From assembly GCA_946902875.1 (NCBI GenBank), contig OX336336.1, positions 27,545,558 through 27,609,557 of the forward strand: DNA of 64,000 nucleotides, written 5' to 3'. Shown piece by piece: positions 1 through 12,100 of this stretch. How positions within the stretch are numbered: the first letter of the stretch is position 1; each line of letters opens with the position of its first letter. The DNA comes from Nematopogon swammerdamellus. Lineage: Eukaryota; Arthropoda; Insecta; Lepidoptera; Adelidae. A program made the translations under genes and the position numbers. The notes beneath the pieces are model-generated. The model saw only the letters and a program-made list of their open reading frames with translations, was not told the origin of the DNA and did not search any database.

Positions 1-66
1 TGCACCACTGAGCTATCGAGGCTGTGAGTCGGCTACTATTTGAGCCTACCGCCAAGTAAGAGGGCA
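1..66 (-). mobile_element. SINE fragments (head of family S1, body of family S2)
   Basis: Bases 1-24 are the inverted tRNA-like head of S1 (reverse strand GCCTCGATAGCTCAGTGG). Bases 25-66 are an inverted piece of the S2 body. Both fragments end next to DZIP1 exon 6. Confidence 0.6.
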
Positions 67-75
67 AACACTCAC

Positions 76-189
76 ATGATAAGAACTGTTAACGAGCGAG
101 GCGGAATCCCTCCTTGCGGCAGATCTGGCCTCCCTCAGCTCCCTCAATTCGCCGTCTCTCTCCGCCAGCAAGGCCTGTAGCTCCACCAC
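76..189 (-). CDS. DZIP1: DZIP1 coding exon 6
   Basis: 38 codons in phase 0, acceptor ACGTCCAAG at 190, donor CAT|GTGAGT at 75. It encodes VVELQALLAERDGELRELR and then an Ala/Arg-rich helix. The heptad pattern continues from exon 5 (ERSK|VVEL). The next exon lies outside the window. Another exon between 190 and 3440 cannot be excluded, but none was seen. Confidence 0.6.
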
Positions 190-3100
190 CTTGGACGTAG
201 AAATCTCATTTCAAGTATTTATTTTTAGCATAAATAACCCCATTTTTTTTATGTAAACCAGCATGGGTGGCTGTGCCGAGAGACCAATGGTGCAGTCGAC
301 AGAGCCAAAATCACCTCTCCTCGCGAAACCACGCTCAGTTAGGTGCCATGCCAGCAGATTTGCGGACTGTTGCAAGGCTGTCTAGCCCGTTAATACGACG
401 CTTGAAGACACCCAGGTTAAAGGATTCAGGAAGTACACTCGCCGGAAGACAGTTCCACACCCATGGGTGCTGTGCATTTTTTTCAGTGCTTCCCTTCATT
501 TCATGTCGGCTACACTGAAATGGACGGAAAACACGAACTATTTACATAGCCGTTTCGAACGACGCACGGACTGGTATTTGATCAATCTAGCCGGTCATAA
601 GTCGATTTTGTAAAACTGACTCGACAAAGAAAAAAAATAGCTGCCTAGGAAAGTTGAGTAGTCAGCCGACACTCGGCTACCCTTACCTTGCCCCTCCGCC
701 GTCGCCCGCCTGTATCCCATCAGTCAGAACTTGGTGATTGCCATGCGCCCACATATTGTTTCACGATGATTTTCACGCATACGTACTTTCGAGTGCTTAT
801 ATTTAATTTAGCAGTCATTGCTGAAAGTGAATCGCTATGGATTGTGATGAAGCGGGTAAGTGCCCATTTGTTTCCAATGTTATGCTTTGTAATTGTTATA
901 TTTTCTATTTTAGTTAAATATTTTTGCAGAGTGTGTATTTTAGTTAGATTTTAAAGCCAATTTATACAAACTCGAAGGTATTTGTTGTACTTCAGGGTTC
1001 GTCCCGGCAACATTTTATACTAGCAAATAAAGATGGCGGTTTATACTAAAGGATGTTGTAAGAAACCGCTGCGCATTCGTGCGCTTTGTGAATCTACAAC
1101 TAAAAACAAAAGGGTCAGGGAATCAAAATTAGCAAATGAAAATTCGCACATCCTACAACACCTTGACGAAGCGGAAAGGTCCTCAGATGAAGCAAAACAG
1201 TCTTCGGATCAAGGTGACTCTGGTGAAGAGCTGTGACACCCTACATACATATATTACGCAGATACACAGGTATCTTTCAAATAATTATATTGTTTGTAAG
1301 AATATTTTACCAATGCCTATTTTCTCTGTCTTATATTCATATTATTTTCTTTACCAATTATTGACCAATTAGCCCATAATTGAAAAACACATTCTGTAAT
1401 AGTTTAACTGCATAAATAATATTGGCCGCCTAAATCGATCAAATACCCCTTAGTGCGACGTATCATTCAGTGCGGTTGTACCAACCCGGGCGGGACAAAG
1501 CCTACCACCTAGTAAGGTAAGAAGGGAAGGTACCTACAGTTTAACGTGGAATCCGAACCACGGTCAGCCTCCAACGGTCGGGCGGTCACCCGTCCAAGTA
1601 CGACCGCGCTCAGGGTTGCTTAACAACAGTCGACCGACCGCACCACTGAGCTACCGAGGCTGAGATATTATACAATAACTATTTGTTAAAAAAAAACAAA
1701 CAGCCAAGTGCGAGTCGAACTTGCGCACCGAGGTTTGCGTACCACCACATAAATGGTCGGTTCTTTTTTATGTTATTTCACTTGAGAGTCCCACTCGCAC
1801 TTATCTCGTGTATAACGCCATCTATCGGTGACCGTTCATACTTTTGTTTTTAAAATGTTTGGACAACTCGGTAGATGGCGCACCTCTGAAAATTATTATA
1901 TTTTTACAGAGATCGCCCCCTTTATTTTTTTACTTTTTGTTTTTTTTTTATTATTTGACAGGATATTCGCCATAATAAATAACACATAATTCTGTGAAAA
2001 TTTCAACCGGCTCCCTATTACCGTCCCAAAGATACAGCCCTCGGACGGACAGACAGACATACGACATAGATTTAGTAATAGGCTTCCGTACGGGGTACGG
2101 AAAAACCATATTTGCATCAAACAATAGACTGTTGTTGTTTTTGTTGTTGTTGTTGTTTTGGTTTGGGGTTGGCTCTAGGCCTGCAAACTAATCCCGCTTG
2201 GTTGGGGACCTTCGTGCAAAACCCCGCAGCCTCCAGCTACCCCGGCCAGCCTATGTCTTCCATGGAAGCCACAAGTCGACCGGGGTGTCTGCAGGCCGCT
2301 TATCCCTTAGTCGCCTTTTACGACATGCACGGGGAGAGATGCAGTGGGACTATTCTTATACCGACCCCACACAGTACAAAAAAAAATCAATACAATAGGC
2401 TGATCCGGAACCGAAAGACCTAGATTACAACTTCGTTCCGAGCTGGCACCTAGGTCTGGTTTGTCATCGTTTACTTTTATTTTTTTATGGAAAGTGACAC
2501 TGTTGGCTACATCACCTACAACATCCGTGATGTCAGCCCATAACACCTTGGTGTAATAGGTGCCATGTCAGTGCTTCCCTTCGGTTGTGCCGGCTACAAC
2601 GAACTGGACGGAAAGCACCAACAATTTATATACCAGTTTCAACCGTCCTTTCATTCAGTGCGGTGGTACCAACCCGGGCGGATTAATATAGCAGCCTCGG
2701 TTGTGTTCTCCTCTAGTGCAGTATAGCCAGCAATCCAGGGAAGTCTTCGGTATGGCACCTACCTTCTCGGAGGTGATATTGGCTGGTCGGAGCATGTGCT
2801 TTGGCCCCTCCGACGCAGCCACCCATACCGGATAATATAAAAAAAAAGGTAAGATGGGAAGGGACCTACAGTTTTACGTGGAATCTGAACCGCGGTCAGC
2901 CTCCAACGGTCGAGCGGTCACCCATCAATCCACTGAGACCGCGCCAACTTCGCTGAGAATTTCGCTGCTCGGGACGATTTTTAGGACGCAAAAAAACCGG
3001 CCAAGTGCGAGTCAGACTGGCGCACAGAGGTTTCCGCACCACAAAAAAAAACATTGAAGAAAAACCACGTTTCTTGTATGGGGGCCCCCTTTGATTTTAT

Positions 3101-6100
3101 TTTTAAAACAAAACAGCTTTACTCACGGTTCTTCACGAGCTATGTGGCTTGGCCCGAAACGTCGAGCCACATAGCTCGTGAAGAACCCTGAGTAAAGCTG
3201 TTTTGTTTTAAAAATAATGTCTAACGACCATGGTAATTTAAAAAGCCCCCCTTAATTTTTTACTTTTTCTATTTTTTATTATTTGTTGGTATATCCGCCA
3301 TAATTACACATATTCTGTGAAGAATTCAACTGGCTACCTATTATGGTTCCAAAGATACAGCAGTCGGACAGACAGACAGACGGCGTAGGCTTAGTAATAG
3401 GCTTCCGTACGGGATACGGAAACCTAACAAGAAATCTCTCAGACCTTGGATCTCTCCGCCTCGCCGACCTCCCTCGCGGCCTTCACCTCCTTGTAGACTG
3501 TCTCGAGGGTGCGGAGCAGCTGGTCCAGCTTCTGCTCGTGCTGGCTCTCGAGCTGTTCCACGCGGCGCCGCCACGCGTCGTCCTGTTTCTCAAGTTCCGA
3601 CGTGACGTTCGGAAGAACCGTGAGTAAAGCTGTTTTGTTTTAAAAATTATGACATCTCTCAGACCTTGGACCTCTCCGCCTCGCCGATCTCCCTCGCGGC
3701 CTTCACCTCCTTGTAGACTGCCTCGAGGTTGCGAAGCAGCTGGTCCAGCTTCTGCTCGTGCTGGCTCTCGAGCTGTTCCACGCGGCGCCGCCACGCGTCG
3801 TTCTGTTTCTCAAGTTCCGACGTGACGTCCGATTAACCGTGAGTAAAACTGTTTTGTTTTAAAAATTATGACATGTCTCAGACCTTGGACCTCTCCGCCT
3901 CGCCGATATCCCTCGCGGCCTTCACCTCCTTGTAGACCGTCTCGAGGGTGCGGAGCAGCTGGTCCAGCTTCTGCTCGTGCTGGCTCTCGAGCTGCTCCAC
4001 GCGGCGCCGCCACGCGTCGTCCTGCTTCTCATGTTCCGACGTGACGTCCGGATGAACCGTGAGTAAAACTGTTTTGGTTTAAAAATTATGACATCTCTCA
4101 GACCTTGGACCTCTCCGCCTCGCCGACCTCAATCGCGGCCTTCACCTCCTTGTAGACTGTCTCGAGGGTGCGGAGCAGCTGGTCCAGCTTCTGCTCGTGC
4201 TGGCTCTCGAGCTGTTCCACGCGGCGACGCCAGGACACGTCCTGCTTCTCAAGTTCCGACGTGACGTCCGGGTGAGGTGCGGGCGGGTTTACCTGCAAAA
4301 TAAATATTGGGGCCGGTAAATAAAACCGTTCCTACAGCTAAACAAAGGTAAAATCAGATTGGTGGTGGGAACCTTAACTGGACACTATCCACTAAATAAG
4401 CACTTATTCATTATAGGTAAAACAGATAGCCCTCTGTGCAGGGGCTGCATGGGGGCTGAAGAAACGCCATCCCACGTGCTGCTACAGTGCGAGGGGGTGG
4501 CAAATGAGCGGGCAATCATCCTCAAAAACCCGAGGACACTCCAAGAGGCCTGCAAGGACGTCGGACGCCTGCAGGACTTCTGGAAGGAGCCGGGCTGGAT
4601 GGAGTAGCGGCCGGGGTGATACGCACAACGGGTCCAAACAGTGAGACCTACATGCGGAAAATGCCCACCAAGAAGAAGAAGAAGAAAACCGTTCCGACGC
4701 ATATTGACCAATAACAACAACAAAAATTTCGCATTATGACGCATTTGCATTTTGATGCACCAGCATTTGGACCAACACGCAAATTGACTCGTACGCAAAA
4801 TGACCCATCCGCATAACAACCAATCTCCCCAATTTATTCCCTTTACATTATTGATAAAGAATAGCCCCACTGCATCTCTCCCCATGCATGTCGTAAAAGG
4901 CGACTAAGGGATAAGGACAAGGTGCCGTGCTAAAGGGCGACAGGCTCGCCACCTCTCACCTTGGCACGGTACTTCCACCGAGTCATGCAGCAGGCGGGTC
5001 TTCGTGCCTTACTTGTGGCTTGATTTGAATCATGTTCGAATACTTTGCGAAACGTGGTGGTCGGTGCTGTGCTGTAATTTACCAGAGTTCTTGCAGCACA
5101 ACATCGATTACTCTGCTTACCCCGATTGTCGGGATACAGCGTGTGTGATATGTATGTATGTATAAATATTTATGTAATTTTACATGGCGACAGATTTTTA
5201 TTTTAAATGTAATCCAATATCGGTGGCAGAGTCGTAGGGGCCAAAGTACATGCTCCGACCAGCCAATGTCACCTCCGAGATGGTAGGTGCCATACCGAAT
5301 ACGGAAGACTTCCCTGGTTTGCCGGCTATACTGGACTAGAGAACACAACCGAGGCTGCTATGCGGCCATCTTACATCCAGTACGGTGGTATCAACCGGCC
5401 ATTCGGAACCGGTGTAAAACTTTAGGTCTCTTCCCTTGCCCCTTACTCGGTGGTAGGCTCAAATTGTAGCTGACTGGGATGGTACCACCGTACTGGACGT
5501 AAGATTGCCGCATAGCAGCCTCGGCTGTGTTCTCCTCTCGGCCAGCAATCCATGGAAGTCTCCAGTGTGGCATCATCCCGGAGGTGATATTGGCTGGTCG
5601 GAGCATGCGCTTCGTTCCCTCCGACTCAGCCACCCATACCGGATAACATAAAAAAAAACTTACCACTTTGGACAGCTGCTCCTTCAGACTGTTTATTTGT
5701 GTCTCCTGACTTTTCACTGTCGCTTTGAGCTGCTCGACGTAATTTTCTTTCGACGCGGCGTTGGTTAAAGCTGTCTCTTTAAATAAATTTATATTCTCCA
5801 TCAGTTGCTTGCGGAGTTCGCTTATTTCTATGCGATACTTATCGTGTTCCTGCCTCTTCCACTCTTCAAATTTCTCTATAAGAACGCCACCATTGGCATT
5901 TTCGTCTTTTTTTATTCCGTTGGATACTTCATCATTTTTATCATTATTTATTTCATTAGATATTTTATCATTTTCGTTAATCTGCGCTTTTGTTGTTTCA
6001 ATCACTTTATTCTCCCCAGACTTGTTGTTCAATACCAATTCGGTTTCTCGAAGTTTATCTTTAAGCGCTCTCACTTCATTTCTCAGATTAAGAATCTCTG

Positions 6101-9100
6101 TATCGTGGCCTAGGTTAGCGTTGTCTTTGGGAGAGATCTTCTCTGGTAAATCTTTGGGAGCCATTTCTCTATTGGAGAGCGCGTTGGCTTGATCGTTTAA
6201 CTCTGCGTGCCTTCGCGATATATGCGACTGAAGGTACAGTTGGTTTAGGAATACTTTATCGCAGTATTGGCATTTGTTATACTGAGGAACTGCCTCTCCT
6301 ATAGAAGTTCCAGCGAATATGTCTCCCCGGTTGGACAGTGTGCGAAGGATCATTGTGGCGATGTTTTCGTTGCCGTAAGGCAGCGGCGTGCGGTGAGACG
6401 GTTTCGTCTTCCGTCTGAGCTTTCTGATTTCGTCATCTTTGATACGGATTTCTCTTCGGATTCTCTCTAATTCCTGAAAACAACAAAAATATTTTTTTAT
6501 TCATCATTCTTATGGTAATATACTACGCTTGAATTTGTCCTGTTTTGTTTTTTACAATCCGGTTCGATTACATCCACAAAGAAGAGTAGGCAAGAAACTT
6601 TGCAGGGTTTTTTTAACTTCTTCGATTACTGTGACTAGCTCCACAATAGACACCGCTTGCAGTGTTAAGATACAGTTTGAGAGCTAGAATAACTTTAATT
6701 TAAGCTTGATCATTCTGACCACATAAAAACAAAAGTAAAAATAAAATCAGGTGTATCCTTTGTCAGAAATTGTTGATACATATTGTATCAAATCATGTCA
6801 ATTAGTAATTTTCATACTGCATCGTAGTAGTGTCAAAAATTATTCTCATTTACATTTACACATTTACTTGCGTTTCACACTTTTGTGTTTTTCGTTACAT
6901 ATGTACTAAAATCTTGTAAAAGGATCTTGTCACACTCGTGTCAAGTCAACTACACTATGTGACAAAGTCCTAAATTTGTTTTTTTAATGCAATCCAGTAG
7001 AGGAACCAGTACACAGGACTGGTAAACTATGCAGGAACTTTCTCCATGCCCACATATTTCCCGTGCGCCCGGCGTGAATGGGCACCCGTCAGGCCGGCAT
7101 GACATTCGCAACCCCCGCGTATGACCGAATGTCAATGGGCGTCTTTAGACATGTTATGGATGGCACGGGGCCGGATGTCGCGTTTTGCGTTTTCTACATA
7201 TACAAAAAGCAATAAACGCTGACTGACTGACAGACTGGTCGACTGACTGACTGACAGACTGGCTGATTGACTGACTGACAGAACGGCTGACTGACTGAGA
7301 CTGGCTGACTGACTAAGACTAACTGACTGACAGACCGGCTGACTGAGACTAACTGACTGACAGAACGGCTGACTGAGACTAACTGACTGACAGACCGGCT
7401 GACTGAGACTAACTGACTGACAGACCGGCTGACTGACTGGACTGTCTGACTGACTGAGACTGGCTAACTAGGGCAAGGCTATTCGCAGGTACGCCAAACA
7501 TAGATTATTACCTAAAAACTCGTAGGTTTGCCAAACAGAGATTATTAAATAAGAACTGGGAGTGTCCTATTTGATTTCCTGCGAATAGATCTACCAGGCG
7601 GGGCAGTGCTATTCGCAGGTATGAGGTATTCGTAGGTACGAACTGCACTATGCGAGTTGGTTTAAAAAAAATAACCATGGTTAAATCACAGAAGATTCGT
7701 CGCTACGCGACGCATCTTAAATTCGCAATTTAACCCTAACCTAATTTTGAGGCGGCGCATGTCGTTTTTGTTACGTTTCGTTGAAAACTCCCATAGTATA
7801 GTTTGCATGTCTGCATGCAGGTTTACCTGCGAATAGACATGCCCGATCGGACAGGGCTATTCGCAGGTATACCTGCATGCAGGTATACCTGCGAATAGAC
7901 ACTTCCGGCTAACTGTCGGACTGACAGACTGGCTGACTGACTTAGACTACTGGCTAACAGACGGACTGACTGATAAGACCGAGCGAGGCCGACCGACCTG
8001 CATGGCTGCGGCCAGCTCGTCCCTCAGCACGCGCACGCTCCGGTCGAGGTACTGCCTGCAGAACAGCTGGTACTCGGCCGCGAGCTGCGCCAAGCGGAAC
8101 AGCTTCACCACGCCGTCGTCCAGGATACGCACGTCGAACTCCGACTCCAGCTTGCAGTCCACCACCTGCACGCGTACAGCTCTTCTGAAGTTAGGTATAT
8201 TACCGTAATTTTATCTAAGAGTTTGACTACTGTTTTTTCCACTAACAAACTTTGACAATTTGACATTTGGATACTCTTTGTATCATTAGATTTTTTTTTA
8301 TATGACTTATTACATCTCTTTGTAATAAATGTAAACTAATTTTTATTTATTTATTTTTTGACTTGATATAATATGAAGTATCAAAATTGACGATGGCACT
8401 ATACACCAGATATAGGTAATTTAAATAGGCAGTGTGGTCAGATTCTTCAGTATTCATGTTTATGCTGTAAATATGAATGCTCTTGTGAGCGGTAGTATAC
8501 TTATAAGGTACTAACAAAACATTGTGACTTGCGAAGTTTATTTGTCAGTTCTTCTTCGCATTGAATTTAGAACTGGCGGAATTTTCGACATGTCCAAGCG
8601 TAGGTTACCTACCTATGGATGAAATTATACAATAAACAATAAACAATAAACAATTTCTCTATGCACGATATGAAAATCACAAAGGATATCATCCACTCAT
8701 GTTTTCTTTCATCCCTCATTTTTGCTTGCTTTAGCACCGCCTTCAACTCTAGAGTACGATTTTTTTTATTTCATACATTTTTGAAGGCGGTTTTTATATA
8801 TTTTTAAATAGTTTTTTATTCCACAGTTTTTTTATTTAGTAATTTGTTGCTATTAATGTGCTCGGCGGAATCGCTCGGCCTTCGGCCTCGCGATTCCGCC
8901 TCGCTTTCCAGTCTGATCTTGACCAAATTGAAATGGGACCACACGGGAAGCACCAGCTTTCAAATAAAAAAAGAATCATCAAAATCGGTTCACACAGTCA
9001 AAAGTTCTGAGGTAACAAACATAAAAAAAAATACAGTCGAATTGAGAACCTCCTCCTTTTTTTTGAAGTCGGTTAAAAATGGGGAGAAAACTTGGAAGGA

Positions 9101-12100
9101 ACGAGAAAGCTAAACGTGTCACAACAAGGCATAAAACTGGCTCTCACTCCATCCCAACATCCTAGCATCAACACTGACCCAACCCGCAAAGAAGATGCGC
9201 CTGTGGCGAAAACACATCCTTGACCTGGGGAACTAGGAGACTGGGACAGCAGCAAGGGAAGAAATTGGACTCATTGGAGACAGATTTCTGAAAGTCAGGA
9301 TTAAAAGAAAAAACTTGCTTACAGTTATAAGAAAAACAGATTGCAGGTGGCATAAGAGGTACAAAAAAAAAAGAAGATACATAAATGCAAAGCCGGAAAA
9401 AAGATGTCCCGACCAGGATTTGAACCTGGAACTCCGGCTTGAGCCGCCAGCGCACAGCCGAGCCATGTGTGGTGGCGTGCCTTGGGAGAGGCCTATATCC
9501 AGCAGAGGACTGATACGGGCTGATGATGATAAGAGCTGGTAGAGTGGAACAAATTCTTGGATACTTGTTTTCGATCGAGCATTGATCCTTTAGGTTAGGT
9601 ACAGACCTACTTATATCTTTTCCTATCCGTGTGTCGAGTAAATCAGTCTGATTATTTTTCCTTCTCAAGGAATCCTGGAATGCTTTAGCAAGTATATATT
9701 TTCTTCTTATGTTAATGTTCTGTGTCCGGACGGAAGCCGTACAAAGCCTACGCTGTCGGCTCGGCTGTTTGGCCTCTTATTCTCTACTACGTATTCTCTC
9801 TAAATTTTCGAACCGTTGCTTCCATCTTCTCTAGTACATAGGTATGACGCGATCTCCTGGTTTCAGTCATCTTGCACGATTCAATATTGAATCTTATGCT
9901 GTCTAGTAGGTAATTAAATATATTATTACTAACTCACTACATGAATGGACCTACTTACAGGTATGTTCGATTTTCGGATTTGTACCACCGCGCACTGAAT
10001 AAAAGAGACTATGACCGTTACAGAGACCGTGTCCTACACGGGAGGCCTTGGACAAGAAAACGGAGTGTTGGAAGACCAACCACCAGGTGGGACGACGACA
10101 AAAAATACGTCGGCGGAAAGCAGTGGTTCCATACCGCCGAAGGCCAGAAGGGCTGGAGGAAAATTGAAGAGGCCTATGTCCTGCAGTGGGTGCATACATG
10201 CTGACTGACTGACTGACTGACCCCATTGGGAAACAGACACTTACATCGTTAATGTGCTGCTCCACTAGTTGGAAGTTCCTGTCTTTGAGCAAACCCTCGA
10301 TGTCCAGCAACCCTGCAATGAATCACAATATTTCAGTTTATTTAGGCTTGCCACCGGTACTATATTATACACGGTGTTGCAACCCCAACCGTAAAACCTG
10401 AAAGGGCGATTTGTACCGTGTGGGGCCGGTACTTTAAAATAATAGCCCCACTGCATCTCTCCCCGTGTATGTCGTAAAAGGCGACTAAGGGATATGACTC
10501 CCTTCTTATATTACTAGGTGGTAGGGTTTAACCCGCCCGGGTTGATACCACCGCACTGAATGAAAGGTCGGTCGAAACGGCTATGTAAATAGTTTGTGTT
10601 TTCCGTCCAGTTCAGTGTAGCCGGCACGACCGAAGGGAGGCACTGACGTGGCACCAAGTTCACCCGGTGTTATGGGGTGACATCACGGATGTTGTAGGTG
10701 ATGTAGCCAACCGTGTCAGTTTACATAAAAAAAAGGGGGTGATTCTGTACGTGAAATAGAACTACTTTTGTTCTACGACTTTTTAATTTGAAGAAACGAA
10801 AATTTTTTTTTCCTTACATTTTGAGGATAGGTATTTAAAGTTTGTATGGAAAAAAATATGATTTTTTTGTTTCAAAAAGTTTTTTTTCGCCACAGATGTT
10901 GTTTAGTTTCACATATAGAATAACCCCCTTATGCCAGTTAAAAATATTACGAGGGCAACTGCAACACTGTGTACAGTATTGTGCTTTATTTTAGTCAATT
11001 ATACTATTATATCAATCAATCAATATCAATATCATACACGCTGGCACGTTAGCCGAAGAGACGATGACCGTTGGAGTAACCGTGTCCTACTGGCGGCCGT
11101 GGACAGGAAAACGGAGTGTGGGAAGACCACCCGCCAGGTGGGACGACGACATCAAGTACGCCGGCGGAAATCAGTGGTTCCGTATCGCTGAAGGCCGGGA
11201 GGACTGGAGGAAAATTGGAGAGGCGTATGTCCAGCAGTGGACGCTTACACGCTGACTGACTGACTGACTGACACGCTGAATCCCGACAATCGGGATAAGC
11301 AGAGTAATCGGTGTTGTGCTGCAAGAACTCTGATAAATTACAGCACAACACAAAAGTTTCGCAAAGTATTTGAACAAGATTCAATCGATCAAGCAGCAAG
11401 TAGGGCACGAAGACCCACCTGCTGCATGACTCGGTGGAAGTACCGTGCCATGGTGAGAGGTGGCGAGCCTGTCGCCCTTTAGCACGGATCTTGTCCGTAT
11501 CCCTTAGTCGCCTTTTATGACATGCACGGGGAGAAATGCAGCGGGGCTATTCTTTTTTAGTACCGGCCCCACACTGTACTATTATATTGTACAATGAAGT
11601 CGGTTAAAAATAATATACTATGCAAAATACTATATTTTCATCACTAGTTCAACTGTCGGCCTTTTTTTATATTAACTGTGACTGAAACGAACCCGAATTG
11701 TAAATTTATTTTAATATGGATCTAACTTGCTCAGATTCCTATATTATTTTTAAATTATTTAAAACATTGGTTGCCAAAGCGAAGAGTAGTAAGAAATACC
11801 TACATATGGAAAAATAACCGTGTGGGGTAAATGTACCGTGTGGGGCCGGTACTTTAAAAGAATAGCCCCACTGCATCTCTCCCCGTGTATGTCGTAAAAG
11901 GCGACTAAGGGATATGACTTCCCTTCTTATATCACTAGGTGGTAGGGTTTAACCCGCCCGGGTTGGTACCACCGCACTGAATGAAAGGTCGGTCGAAACG
12001 GCTATGTAAATAGTTTGTGTTTTCCGTCCAGTTCAGTGTAGCCGGCACGACCGAAGGGAAGCGCTGACGTGGCACCAAGTTCACCCAGTGTTATGGGCTG

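Noticed and set aside
3341..4013. Repeated ORFs starting MAAPRG on the minus strand
   Set aside because: Wrong frame of the duplicated DZIP1 exon 5; the correct frame continues the coiled coil.
5805..6192. Plus-strand ORFs rich in Phe/Ile/Ser
   Set aside because: Antisense of DZIP1 exon 4.
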